Positions 42,764 through 51,248 of a DNA stretch of 64,000 bases are shown piece after piece. The stretch spans positions 248,001 through 312,000 of the forward strand of contig JBBRYT010000001.1 of NCBI GenBank assembly GCA_038237435.1, given 5' to 3'. Positions within the stretch are counted from its first letter, which is position 1. Each line of letters begins with the position of its first letter. The DNA comes from JACCTI01 sp038237435. Lineage in GTDB: Bacteria > Verrucomicrobiota > Verrucomicrobiia > Chthoniobacterales > UBA10450. The notes under the pieces are model-generated. The model did no database searches. It was not told the origin of the DNA and worked only from the letters and a program-made list of their open reading frames with translations. Made by a program: the position numbers and the translations under genes.

Positions 42764-43477
42764 TCAGGCGGAACGATCGCGCTTCTTTTCCGTCAACTCC
42801 TCGAGCAACTCGATCTGGATCTGCTGAATCTCGAAGAGCCGCTGATATTGCCTTCGCAGGAGGTGATCCACTTTTTCGTGCAGATGACGAATCTCGAGCT
42901 CGGCCTTCAAGTTCACCTTGTAATCATTCTCCGCGCGCAAACGGTCGCGCGCCTCCGAGCGATTCTGGCTCATCATGATGACCGGTGCCTGCAAGGCCGC
43001 AATGCAGGAGAGGATCAAGTTCAGCAAAATGAAGGGATATGGATCGAAGCCTCGATCCGCGAGGAGTGCCGCATTCAGAACGATCCAAACGAACAGAACC
43101 GCTCCGAAAAAGATGATGAATTTCCAGCTGCCACCGAACTCCGCGATTTTGTCGGACAAGCGTTCGCCGAAAGTCAGCTTGCGTTCAAATTGATGCTCGA
43201 TGTTCTCCGAGAGAAGCTCGTGCTGTTGTAAGCTGTCGACGACCTCTTGATCGAGGACGGAGAGTTCGCCCAGCTCTTCCTGCAAGGTGCGTTTAACGTA
43301 TTCCTTGCGGAACCGACCTAGGTCTTCGTAGCAGATAAACTGATGCGGATCCCAATTGGGACGCTGTCCTCGAATGAACTCAGCGAGCGACGGGCGAATG
43401 TTATCGCCAATCGTTCCGCAATCCGGCGCCATGCGTTCTCGGCAGATTTGGCAGACGTCTTCGTGCGTTTCGCTCAC
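42764..43477 (-). CDS. DUF1003 membrane protein with N-terminal zinc-ribbon-like region
   Basis: The 237-residue protein has two hydrophobic segments (about 125-165) embedded in the DUF1003 pattern FGERLSDKIAEFGGSWKFI, DPYPFILLNLILSCIAALQAPVIMMSQNR and ENDYKVNLKAELEIRHLHEKVDHL. The N-terminus VCQICRERMAPDCG has three cysteines that could bind metal. The C-terminus is a coiled coil. Function is unknown. The GTG start is divergent from the DUF4337 gene. Confidence 0.85.
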   Translation of the reverse strand: MSETHEDVCQICRERMAPDCGTIGDNIRPSLAEFIRGQRPNWDPHQFICYEDLGRFRKEYVKRTLQEELGELSVLDQEVVDSLQQHELLSENIEHQFERKLTFGERLSDKIAEFGGSWKFIIFFGAVLFVWIVLNAALLADRGFDPYPFILLNLILSCIAALQAPVIMMSQNRSEARDRLRAENDYKVNLKAELEIRHLHEKVDHLLRRQYQRLFEIQQIQIELLEELTEKKRDRSA

Positions 43478-43560
43478 TTGATTCGACAGCAGGATAACTC
43501 GCGCCAGTCGCGTGTCGATTCAGTGTTGAACGGAACGGTGCGAACCTTACCGTCAGCCGC

Positions 43561-44088
43561 ATGGAAGAAGCCGAAGTCCCGCTGGAGCATTTGCACGAAC
43601 ATACTCATCACGCTGCCGAACACGGCGGGGCGTCCTGGATTTCGTGGGTCGCGCTGAGCACCGCCATTCTCGCGGTGCTGGCCGCGATCGCGGGCTTGCT
43701 CTCCGGCGCGCGGGTCAACGAAGCGATGATGAGTCAAATCGAAGCCGCCGATAGCTGGTCGCATTATCAGGCCAAAGGAATCAAAGCTTCCGTCCTCGAT
43801 GCGAAGATGACCCTGGGCAGTGCGCCTACCGAGCAAGACCGCGAGAAAGCAGCGCGCTACGCCGAGGAACAAACGGAAATCCAAAAGGAAGCTGAGAAGA
43901 AACAAACGGAAGCGAAACACAATTTTCACCAACACGAAGTCTTTGCGCGTGCTGTCACCATGTTCCAAATCGCCATTGCCATCGCGGCGATTTCCGCTCT
44001 GACGAAACGTCAACGTTACTGGTTCGTTAGTCTGGCGCTCGGCGCGGTCGGTTGTGTCTTTCTCGCGCTCGGTTTTCTCGCGCACTGA
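43561..44088 (+). CDS. DUF4337 membrane protein
   Basis: The protein has 175 residues with a His/Glu-rich start (EHLHEHTHHAAEH), a first hydrophobic segment (about 25-47), a charged helical middle (about 85-125) and two C-terminal hydrophobic segments. SWHYQAKGIK-like SHYQAKGIKASV and the overall layout match DUF4337. Function is unknown. It precedes ruvC by 38 bases. Confidence 0.82.
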   Translation: MEEAEVPLEHLHEHTHHAAEHGGASWISWVALSTAILAVLAAIAGLLSGARVNEAMMSQIEAADSWSHYQAKGIKASVLDAKMTLGSAPTEQDREKAARYAEEQTEIQKEAEKKQTEAKHNFHQHEVFARAVTMFQIAIAIAAISALTKRQRYWFVSLALGAVGCVFLALGFLAH

Positions 44089-44126
44089 AATCTTGAAGCG
44101 CTGGTGGGCGAACCTAAGCTGGATCG

Positions 44127-44630
44127 ATGCGCGTTCTCGCCATTGATTGTTCGCTCCGCCGTAGCGGTGTCGCAATCGTGGAAACGAATGGCCGTGCGCA
44201 GCGGGCACTTTATTTCGGCCTGATCCAAAACAAACGCGAGTTGCCGCCGTCGTCATGCCTGGTCGCGATTCATGATCGCCTCGCGGAATTGATTCACGAA
44301 CACGAACCGGATTGTTGTGCGCTGGAATCAGTCATCTATGTGCAGAGTTACAAAACTGCCATCGCGCTCGGTGCGGCGCGCGGTGCGGCCATTCTCGCGG
44401 CGGCGCAACGCGGTCTGCCGATTTTTGAATACGCGCCGAAACGCATCAAACAATCGACGGTCGGTCGCGGCAGTGCCGATAAAGGTCAGGTCGCATTCAT
44501 GGTGCGGGCTTTACTCGGTCTAACCGAAACGCCATCCGAGGACGCTGCCGACGCGCTCGCGATCGGTTTGACGCATCTGCGCGCACAGGAAAGCGCGCGG
44601 CTCGGCGTGCCGACCGGAGCACAGATATGA
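44127..44630 (+). CDS. ruvC: Crossover junction endodeoxyribonuclease RuvC
   Basis: RuvC resolves Holliday junctions with RuvAB. The 167 residues have the RNase H-like fold with acidic residues Asp7 (LAIDCSL), Glu67 (CALESVIYV), Asp139 and Asp142 (PSEDAADALAIGL). The Lys-rich KRIKQSTVGRGSADKGQV loop is the DNA-binding region. It is the first of four genes each overlapping the next by ATGA (ruvC, lipB, HTH-MBL, dehydrogenase). ruvA and ruvB are not in the window. Confidence 0.94.
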   Translation: MRVLAIDCSLRRSGVAIVETNGRAQRALYFGLIQNKRELPPSSCLVAIHDRLAELIHEHEPDCCALESVIYVQSYKTAIALGAARGAAILAAAQRGLPIFEYAPKRIKQSTVGRGSADKGQVAFMVRALLGLTETPSEDAADALAIGLTHLRAQESARLGVPTGAQI

Positions 44631-45271
44631 TTGCGCGCTGGATTGGACGCATCGGTTATGGCGAAGCCCTGGCCATGCAGGACGAGTTAGTCGCACGCAA
44701 ATACGTTGACCACTCGTTAGGCGACGAATTGCTTTTGCTCGAACACGAACCGGTTTACACCATCGGTCGCAGGCCCGACCAATCGAGTTTGCGCGATGCC
44801 GCACAGTTGCCGCATCCGCTTTTTCCGATCAATCGCGGAGGGCAAGCGACCTATCATGGTCCCGGACAGCTGGTCGGTTATCCGATCATCGATCTACACC
44901 GATGCGGCCAGGACCTGCACCGTTATCTGCGCTGGATCGAAGAAGGGTTAATCGACCTCTTGCACTCGTTAGGCATAACTGCGCAAACGCGCACTGGTCT
45001 GACCGGCGTTTGGGTCGAGGATCGCAAAATCGCCTCCATTGGTGTCGGCGTTCGACATTGGATCACGATGCATGGATTTGCTCTGAATGTGGGCGGCGAT
45101 CTTTCCGCGTTCGATCACATCGTGCCTTGCGGCATCGCGAATGTCGTCATGACTTCGATCGACAAAGAATCCCACGAGAACTGGTCGGTGGAGGAAATTG
45201 CGAATCGCGCTGCGAAAATTTTCCCAGACCGAATGAGTCTGCTACGCACTGAAGAAATGGTCGCGACATGA
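44627..45271 (+). CDS. lipB: Octanoyl-[acyl-carrier-protein]-protein N-octanoyltransferase
   Basis: LipB transfers octanoate from acyl carrier protein to lipoyl domains, the first step of lipoate synthesis. The 214 residues contain YTIGRRPDQ, the substrate-binding RGGQATYHGPGQLVGYPI, and the catalytic pair Lys134 (EDRKIASIGV) and Cys168 (HIVPCGI). It is coupled to ruvC and to the next gene by ATGA overlaps. Two repeat copies (44714, 44966) each encode HSLG. Confidence 0.95.
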   Translation: MIARWIGRIGYGEALAMQDELVARKYVDHSLGDELLLLEHEPVYTIGRRPDQSSLRDAAQLPHPLFPINRGGQATYHGPGQLVGYPIIDLHRCGQDLHRYLRWIEEGLIDLLHSLGITAQTRTGLTGVWVEDRKIASIGVGVRHWITMHGFALNVGGDLSAFDHIVPCGIANVVMTSIDKESHENWSVEEIANRAAKIFPDRMSLLRTEEMVAT

Positions 45272-46098
45272 AACAAATCCCCCTCGAAGACAATTTCACG
45301 GACGTGATCGGCAAAGCGCAACGCGGTCTCGGCATTTCCGATAGTCAATTGGCGGAAGAGGCACGCATCAGCTCAAACGATGTGCGCAAGCTTCGCGGCG
45401 GTGAAGTTGATGAGATCGCTCTCTATCGTGTCGCGCCGGTCTTGGGTCTGGCCGGTCGCGCGCTTTTCGATCTGGCCAGCGGAAACTGGGCACCGCCAGA
45501 TATCAAAGCGATCGAAGGTTTCGCGGGCTTCACTACGCACTTCGGTGACATGAGTGTGAATGCGTTTCTCGCGTGGGATCCTAAGACAAAACGCGGGTTC
45601 GCTTTCGACACGGGAGCCGATGCCACCGAAATGCTGGCCCGGATCAAAGAAGAGAAATTACACATCGGTGCCATCCTTCTCACGCATTCGCACCCCGATC
45701 ACATCGCGGCGCTGAGTGGACTGCGAAAGGCGACGGGCGCACCGGTTTATCTCGGCGAACGCGAATCGGTTCCCGATGCGGAACCAATTCCAGAAGGACG
45801 AAATTTTTCCGCCGATTCACTGGAAATCGAAACACTCCTGACCTGGGGACATTCGCAAGGTGGCGTGACCTATTTCGTTCGCGGCCTCGAGCGGCCGCTC
45901 GCCATCGCGGGTGATTCCATTTTCGCCGGCTCGATGGGCGGCGGAAGTGTTTCCTATCAAGACGCTCTGCAAAATAACCGCGAAAAGATTCTCAATTTGC
46001 CTAACGAGACAATAATTTGTCCCGGCCACGGGCCACTGACCACGGTGGAAAAGGAAAAGAACGACAATCCATTTTTCGCGGGAAAGATAAGCGAATGA
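45268..46098 (+). CDS. Fusion of an HTH-like domain and an MBL-fold hydrolase
   Basis: The protein has 276 residues. The N-terminal 70 residues (GKAQRGLGISDSQLAEEARISSNDVRKLRGGEV) read like a Cro/C1-type helix-turn-helix. The C-terminal part is a metallo-beta-lactamase domain with THSHPDH (His140, His142, Asp144, His145), LLTWGHSQGGVTYFV, AGDSIFAGSMGGG and ICPGHGPLTT, close to glyoxalase II-like hydrolases. It might be a DNA-binding or protein-docking MBL enzyme; the substrate is unknown. It lies between lipB and a 3-hydroxyisobutyrate-dehydrogenase-type gene with ATGA overlaps on both sides. Confidence 0.85.
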   Translation: MKQIPLEDNFTDVIGKAQRGLGISDSQLAEEARISSNDVRKLRGGEVDEIALYRVAPVLGLAGRALFDLASGNWAPPDIKAIEGFAGFTTHFGDMSVNAFLAWDPKTKRGFAFDTGADATEMLARIKEEKLHIGAILLTHSHPDHIAALSGLRKATGAPVYLGERESVPDAEPIPEGRNFSADSLEIETLLTWGHSQGGVTYFVRGLERPLAIAGDSIFAGSMGGGSVSYQDALQNNREKILNLPNETIICPGHGPLTTVEKEKNDNPFFAGKISE

Positions 46099-46988
46099 AT
46101 ATCGGTTTCGTGGGAGTCGGACGAATGGGCGTGAACATGGCGCGTCGCCTGAAGGATCGCGGGTTTCATGTTATGACGCTGTTTGATCGCAACCGTGCCC
46201 ATGCGACGGAATTGGCGAGCGAAATCGGTGCAACTGCTTGTCCGACGCTCGGGGAGGTCACGGCCGGCGCGGATGTGATTTTCACCGTCGTCTCGGACGA
46301 TGCAGCGATGCGTCAGATTTTCAGCGGCGATGACAATCTGCTCGCGAACGCGCGCGGCAAATTGTTCATCAACTGCGCCACCATTTCGCCGAAAGTTCAT
46401 GTCGAAGTCGAAGAGCTCGCGCGCAAAGCCGGCGCGGAAACTCTCGAAGCGTGCATGGCCTCCAGCATCACGCAGGCGCGCGAAGGATCTCTCTATCTGA
46501 TGTGCGGAGGGAGCGAGGAAAAATTCCGTCGCGCCGAACCAATCTTGAAGGAACTCAGCGCCTCGATGCGTTTTGTCGGCAAAACCGGCGAAGCCGCGAA
46601 AGTGAAGGCGCTCGTGAACATGGTGATGAACATCAACACTGCAGGGCTCGCCGAAGGTCTGGGCCTGGGCGACGCGCTCGGTCTCGATCTCACGATGTTG
46701 CGCGAAGTTTTCTCGCAAACCGGCGCGGCATCGCGCGTTTTGCAGACGGATGGCGAAGACATGCAGAATCGCGATCACTCCTGTTTCTTCTCCGCCGCGC
46801 ACGCGGCCAAAGACAGCGGCATCGCGCTCGATCTCGCGGAAGAACTCGGACTCGATTTGCCGCTGGCGCGCGCGACCAAGGCGCAATACGACGAGATGAC
46901 TGCGGAAGGTCTGGGCGACTTGGATAAATCCGGATTAGCGGAGCTGACATTCAAAGGACGCTACAAACATTCCGGCGATCGCGTGTGA
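46095..46988 (+). CDS. NAD(P)-dependent oxidoreductase, 3-hydroxyisobutyrate dehydrogenase family
   Basis: The 297-residue beta-hydroxyacid dehydrogenase has a Rossmann fold start GFVGVGRMGVNMARRL and the segment ADVIFTVVSDDAAM. The substrate motif is partly preserved (CMASSITQAREGSLYLMCGG). The catalytic lysine lies in AAKVKALVNMVMNINTAGLAEGL, with VNxxxN-like spacing. Members reduce succinic semialdehyde or oxidise 3-hydroxyisobutyrate or tartronate; the substrate is unclear. ATG 46095 overlaps the upstream stop. Confidence 0.88.
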   Translation: MNIGFVGVGRMGVNMARRLKDRGFHVMTLFDRNRAHATELASEIGATACPTLGEVTAGADVIFTVVSDDAAMRQIFSGDDNLLANARGKLFINCATISPKVHVEVEELARKAGAETLEACMASSITQAREGSLYLMCGGSEEKFRRAEPILKELSASMRFVGKTGEAAKVKALVNMVMNINTAGLAEGLGLGDALGLDLTMLREVFSQTGAASRVLQTDGEDMQNRDHSCFFSAAHAAKDSGIALDLAEELGLDLPLARATKAQYDEMTAEGLGDLDKSGLAELTFKGRYKHSGDRV

Positions 46989-46993
46989 TCGGC

Positions 46994-47026
46994 GTTTGCG
47001 TCAGGAGACGCGGCCTGCACCGGCAT
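46994..47026. repeat. REP-like element (third copy, reversed) at the fdhD 3' end
   Basis: On the minus strand the word GCAGGCCGCGTCTCCTGACG matches the GTAGGCCGCGTCTCCTGACG of the 2699 copy with one change. Here it is read as coding sequence: the last residues of FdhD (GRVS) and its TGA stop come from the repeat. It lies between two convergent genes. Confidence 0.6.
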
Positions 47027-47798
47027 AAATATTCATCGTCTCGCCGCGGACGAAACCGACCAGCGTCTGATTACTCTCTCCCGCGAATTCTACCGCGAGG
47101 CTAGTCGGCGCCGAGATCGCCGCTACGATTGGAATTCCGGCGGCGAGTGCTTTTTGCATCATCTCAAACGAAACGCGGCCGCTGAGAACCAACACGCGCT
47201 CGCGCAGCGGCAATTCTCGATCGAAGAGTGCGCGACCAATCAGTTTATCGAGCGCGTTATGACGGCCGACATCTTCGCGCAACGACTGCAATTCTCCCCC
47301 CAAATTAAAAAGCGCGCAGGCATGCAATCCGCCGGTGCGTTCAAACGTTTCCTGTTTTTCACGCAACCGCTTCGGCAACTCGAGCAAGGTCTTGGCGGCG
47401 ATCGAGGCGTTGTCTTCGATTCTCGGAAAGGATTGCCGGACCGCGTCGATCGTCGCCTTGCTGCAAACGCCGCAGCTGGATGAACTGAAAACGTTGCGTG
47501 TCAATCTTGCCGGGTCGAACGAAGCCGGATCTCGCAACGTGACGTTGATCGCATGATCGGCCTTCGATTTTCCGCACTGCGTGATGTCGAAAATGTCGTT
47601 AGGCGAACGAACAAGATTTTCCGTGAGCAAAAATCCGGCGGCTAGTTCGCGATCGTGCCCGGGCGTCCGCATGACGACAGCGACGCTGCGCCCTTCGATT
47701 CGTATTTCGAGCGGTTCTTCCGCAGCAACATCGTCGGGACGATCCGTGCCAAATCCATTCTCGTATCGCAAAATAGAAGTCTCGCGAAAACTACTCAT
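47001..47798 (-). CDS. fdhD: Formate dehydrogenase accessory sulfurtransferase FdhD
   Basis: FdhD passes sulfur to the bis-molybdopterin-guanine-dinucleotide cofactor, needed for formate dehydrogenase activity. The 265 residues show RTPGHDRELAAGFLLTE, the sulfur-relay cysteines Cys109 and Cys112 in SSSSCGVCSKA, and TGGLHACALF...EDVGRHNALDKLIG. It is the last gene of a MOSC-mobA-fdhD operon, overlapping mobA by 8 bases. No formate dehydrogenase gene is in the window. Confidence 0.94.
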   Translation of the reverse strand: MSSFRETSILRYENGFGTDRPDDVAAEEPLEIRIEGRSVAVVMRTPGHDRELAAGFLLTENLVRSPNDIFDITQCGKSKADHAINVTLRDPASFDPARLTRNVFSSSSCGVCSKATIDAVRQSFPRIEDNASIAAKTLLELPKRLREKQETFERTGGLHACALFNLGGELQSLREDVGRHNALDKLIGRALFDRELPLRERVLVLSGRVSFEMMQKALAAGIPIVAAISAPTSLAVEFAGESNQTLVGFVRGETMNIYAGAGRVS

Positions 47799-48369
47799 GG
47801 CGCGTCAGGGCAAGCAGATCATCCGGCGTGTTTACATTCGCGAACAAACGTTCGTTGCCCGCTTCGATCTTCACCGCCCTGACAAGCCCTCTTGCGACAC
47901 ATTCCGCGGCAAAGTTCTGCAGAGAATACTCGCCCGATCGCAGACAGTCTTCCGCGATCGGTAAGGAAGACGTTGGATAAAGAGCTGCGAGCGGTTCGAA
48001 TCTGTCCGAGCGCGGGATAGCGCCGCCGATCTCGGAGCAGAAATCCAAGAGCTCGCGCAGATAGCCGCTGGTCATCTGCGGCAAATCAACGGCCAGCGCG
48101 AGAAGATGCGAAGTGGAGGACCGTCGCAAAGCGCTGATTAACCCTGCGAGCGGTCCAACTTCTGATTGCGCATCTGGAATAATAAGATGATCTCGCCATT
48201 CCTCGCGCGCTGGCGCGGCAATGAAAATTTCTCGGGGTTGAAGTTCCTCCAAAATAGAAAGCTGACGTTTCCATAAGGGTTGTCCGTCGATCTCGAGCAG
48301 CGCCTTGTCTCGTCCCATGCGAGTGGATTTACCGCCGGCGAGCAGGACGGCGCTGAAGGATGGGCTCAC
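47791..48369 (-). CDS. mobA: Molybdenum cofactor guanylyltransferase
   Basis: MobA attaches GMP to molybdopterin to make the guanine-dinucleotide cofactor. The 192 residues start with the nucleotidyltransferase motif AVLLAGGKSTRMGRDKALLEIDG, followed by SEVGPLAGLISAL and VDLPQMTSGYL (the usual D-P metal site). VNTPDDL closes the fold. GTG 48369 overlaps the upstream TGA (GTGA) and is preferred to the longer frame to 48405. Confidence 0.92.
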   Translation of the reverse strand: MSPSFSAVLLAGGKSTRMGRDKALLEIDGQPLWKRQLSILEELQPREIFIAAPAREEWRDHLIIPDAQSEVGPLAGLISALRRSSTSHLLALAVDLPQMTSGYLRELLDFCSEIGGAIPRSDRFEPLAALYPTSSLPIAEDCLRSGEYSLQNFAAECVARGLVRAVKIEAGNERLFANVNTPDDLLALTRHE

Positions 48370-48842
48370 TTCACGATCAGTTCGGCAAGACCAGTCGTTA
48401 GGCAACCATTCGTTAGGATTTGCGCGCGCAAACCGCCGTTACCGGCGAGCGCCTTCTCCGCGCCCGGCGCGAAGGCGGTGTCGAGCCAATAACAGGGTTT
48501 GCAATGGGCAGTCCCAAAGAAGCGAATGCCTTGCAACGAAAATTCCTTGCCGATCAGTTTCGGCAGATCCACGTCGGAAACGATGACGTTCCGCCGCAGG
48601 ACGCCGGGTGATTTTTCTACGTGCGGAAATTGTACGCGCAAAGAATCGAAAACTTCCTGCGAGAAAAAAGTGATCTGACCTTTGTAATCGTCTTTGTAGT
48701 CGAAGAAGCGATCACCGCGGATACCGTGGCCGGCGACGCATTCGATGCGATCCGTCTCCTGCAATGGATAATGATCCGGCGCCCGGCCGTGATGCCCGAA
48801 ATAATTGTGACCGGGCGAAATGAAAATCTGACGGATAAGCAT
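48366..48842 (-). CDS. MOSC-domain protein
   Basis: The 158-residue single-domain protein is related to the C-terminal domain of molybdenum-cofactor sulfurases. AGHGIRGDRFFDYK, FFSQEVFD, RRNVIVSDVDLPKLIGKEF and the conserved-cysteine HCKPCYW are present. It probably handles sulfur or binds the molybdenum cofactor. It leads the operon with mobA and fdhD and is divergent from the ABC exporter. Two repeat copies sit 15 bases apart at its 3' end (48395 and 48410). Confidence 0.88.
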   Translation of the reverse strand: MLIRQIFISPGHNYFGHHGRAPDHYPLQETDRIECVAGHGIRGDRFFDYKDDYKGQITFFSQEVFDSLRVQFPHVEKSPGVLRRNVIVSDVDLPKLIGKEFSLQGIRFFGTAHCKPCYWLDTAFAPGAEKALAGNGGLRAQILTNGCLTTGLAELIVK

Positions 48843-48930
48843 GCGGCGAAAACTTTAGTCTTCGTCACGGGCAACGCAAAGCGTGCCGCCTTGCGCTGGG
48901 TTCGCACGACGTGGAACTTATCGCGCAACC

Positions 48931-50694
48931 ATGGGAACAGTCTGGCGAGTTTTCACTTATGTGCGGCGTTACCCAATGCTGGCGCTTTCGACGTTGGCCT
49001 GCGCAATCCTCGGGACGCTAATGGTGGTCGTTCCGCCCGCGGTGACGAAGGTGTTCATCGATCAGGTGTTGAATCAGCATCGGCCGGAGCGCCTCGCGCC
49101 CTTGCTCGGGATCGCGGCCGCCGCCTACGTGCTCCAACAAGCACTGAATTCACTCCGCCTGATTCTGAACAATACCTTCGAACAAAAGGTGATCTTCGAT
49201 CTGCGGAGCGATCTTTATTCGCACATTCAATTGCTCCCGCTGCGTTGGTTCGACAATCGTGCCACGGGCGATCTGATGACGCGCATCCTGGAAGATGTGA
49301 ACTCGGTTGAGCGCGTCTTGATCGATGGAATCGAGCAAGGAGTCGTGGCCGCATTGCAACTAATCATAGTCATCGGAGGAATGTTTTACCTAAGTCCGAG
49401 GCTGGCCTGGTTTAGTCTGGCGGCCTTTCCGCTTCTGGCGGGTGGCGCCCTTTGGTACACGCTCACAGCGCACCGCCGCTACCGTCTGCAACGCCGCGCA
49501 TCCTCGGCCATGAATTCGCTTTTGCACGATAATCTCGCGGGCATTCGGCAGATCAAAAGTTTCGTCCGCGAACGCGAAGAGCACGCGCGCTTCAACTCCG
49601 TGAGCAACCAATTACGCCACGCTACTCTTGTGGTCATGAAGGTGTGGGCGATTTACAACCCGGCCATGGTTCTGATCGGCGCATTAGGCGTGATGCTGGT
49701 GGTCTGGATGGGGGCCCGCGCGGTCCTGGATGGGACGATGCAGCTCGGCGACATGATCGCGTTTCTCATGCTCACCGCATTTCTTTACGAACCGATCGGC
49801 AAACTGCATCAGCTCAATCAACTACTCCAGGCTGGGCGCGCGGCGGGCGAGCGCGTCTTTGAAATCATCGACGAACCGATCGAGCCGGGATGGAGCGCGA
49901 GCACGGTCGATTCGGAAATCATCGGCGACGTGCGCTACGAAGACGTCGGGTTCAGTTATGCCGAGGGAAGTTTACCAGCGTTGCAGCACATCAGTTTTCA
50001 CGCGCGCCCGGGCGAGACGATCGCGCTTGTCGGCACCACCGGCGCGGGGAAATCGACGCTGGTAAATTTGCTGCCGCGCTTCTACGAATTCGATTCCGGT
50101 GAAATTTTGATCGATGGAACGCCGATCCGCGATTTCGGTATTCGGCGGTTGCGCGAAATGATCGGCGTAGTCACACAAGAAAGTTTCCTTTTCAACGGCA
50201 CCATTCGCGAAAATCTGCTGATGGGAAATCCGAACGCGAGCGACGAAGATGTTTTGCGCGCGGCCGAGGCAGCGAACGCACGGCCGTTCATCGATCGCTT
50301 GCCGGAAGGTTTGGGCAGTGTGGTCGGCGAGCGCGGAGTAAAGTTAAGTGTCGGCGAAAAGCAGCGGCTCTCGATCGCGCGTGCGCTGCTCAAGGATCCG
50401 CCGATTTTGGTTCTCGATGAAGCGACCGCGAGTGTCGATACGACGACGGAGCGCCTAATCCAGGAAGCGCTCGAACATTTGATGGCGCATCGAACATGTT
50501 TCGTTATCGCGCATCGTCTCTCGACGATTTTGCGCGCGGACCAGATTTTGGTTTTGGAACGCGGGCGAATCATTGAACGCGGAACGCATTCGGAATTAGT
50601 CGAGCTCGGCGGCAAATACGCGCGACTTTGGGAACAGAGTTTTCTCGAAACTGATCGCGACCAGGACGTCGAAGAGCTAGCCGCGAAAGTTTAG
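48931..50694 (+). CDS. MsbA-type ABC exporter (fused permease and ATPase)
   Basis: The 587-residue protein has six hydrophobic segments in the first 310 residues, then an ATPase domain. The ATPase has Walker A GTTGAGKSTLVNLLPRFYEF, Q-loop VVTQESFLFNGTIRENL, signature SVGEKQRLSIARAL and Walker B ILVLDEATASVD. This half-transporter should work as a homodimer, exporting lipid A, a lipid-linked molecule or a drug. TRILEDVNSVERVLIDG is the usual coupling region. ATG 48931 begins MGTVWRVFTYVRRYP; an upstream extension would run into the divergent promoter. Confidence 0.92.
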   Translation: MGTVWRVFTYVRRYPMLALSTLACAILGTLMVVVPPAVTKVFIDQVLNQHRPERLAPLLGIAAAAYVLQQALNSLRLILNNTFEQKVIFDLRSDLYSHIQLLPLRWFDNRATGDLMTRILEDVNSVERVLIDGIEQGVVAALQLIIVIGGMFYLSPRLAWFSLAAFPLLAGGALWYTLTAHRRYRLQRRASSAMNSLLHDNLAGIRQIKSFVREREEHARFNSVSNQLRHATLVVMKVWAIYNPAMVLIGALGVMLVVWMGARAVLDGTMQLGDMIAFLMLTAFLYEPIGKLHQLNQLLQAGRAAGERVFEIIDEPIEPGWSASTVDSEIIGDVRYEDVGFSYAEGSLPALQHISFHARPGETIALVGTTGAGKSTLVNLLPRFYEFDSGEILIDGTPIRDFGIRRLREMIGVVTQESFLFNGTIRENLLMGNPNASDEDVLRAAEAANARPFIDRLPEGLGSVVGERGVKLSVGEKQRLSIARALLKDPPILVLDEATASVDTTTERLIQEALEHLMAHRTCFVIAHRLSTILRADQILVLERGRIIERGTHSELVELGGKYARLWEQSFLETDRDQDVEELAAKV

Positions 50695-51248
50695 CGCTTC
50701 GAGGATGCGGCGGCGTTGATCAACTCGTTGTGCTTCGTCTCCAACGCCCGATAACGTTCTTCCGATTCCGCTAGAGCGCGCCGCTCTTCTTGAAGCGCTT
50801 GTTCGAGTTCGCGAATGCGATCCTGCACTGCGATCGACATTCCCGTCGCCGCCGGACCGGCGAAGTCTTCTTTGGTCGGCGCTTCAATCTCCTCGGGTAA
50901 CGCCTGCAGAAGCGGAGCGATGTCGCGAACCTGCTGACGTGTCGCGTGACAAGAATCGATCACCGAAGTGTCATCCTCGATTTCGCCGAGGCGAAGAAAT
51001 TCACGGATGGAACCAAGCGTGGTTGGACCGTAAAACCGTTCGCTCGTCACTTCTACAATCCAATCCATGCCTAGCTCGGGCAGCATGGGCGCCTTCATCC
51101 AATTCGCTTGATCAGTCGAAATAGAATCGTGCGGAGCGACTTGCGCTGTGGAAGCCCAGCGCGCCAGTTGATCGAAACTAAGCGGACCAAAAATCGTGCC
51201 GTCTTCGTGTTTTCGCAGAAACCACTGCTGTTCGGCGGAGACTGGCAT
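50691..51248 (-). CDS. GYF_2-domain protein with C-terminal coiled coil
   Basis: The 185-residue protein has two GYF_2/DUF4339-like units: QQWFLRKHEDGTIFGPLSFDQLARWA (about 8-33) and WIVEVTSERFYGPTTLGSIREFLRLGEI (about 63-90). These domains bind proline-rich peptides in other proteins. A coiled coil follows (about 145-180, IRELEQALQEERRAL). There is no signal peptide. ATG 51248 overlaps the LysM gene stop (TGATG). Confidence 0.8.
   Translation of the reverse strand: MPVSAEQQWFLRKHEDGTIFGPLSFDQLARWASTAQVAPHDSISTDQANWMKAPMLPELGMDWIVEVTSERFYGPTTLGSIREFLRLGEIEDDTSVIDSCHATRQQVRDIAPLLQALPEEIEAPTKEDFAGPAATGMSIAVQDRIRELEQALQEERRALAESEERYRALETKHNELINAAASSKR

Noticed and set aside
43474..44256. Minus-strand ORF of 260 codons over the DUF4337 gene
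   Set aside because: It covers a gene with clear membrane segments on the plus strand and extends into ruvC; composition is that of an antisense shadow.
45957..46886. Minus-strand ORF of 309 codons antisense to the dehydrogenase gene
   Set aside because: The plus strand holds a complete beta-hydroxyacid dehydrogenase with a Rossmann motif; the antisense frame has no family features.
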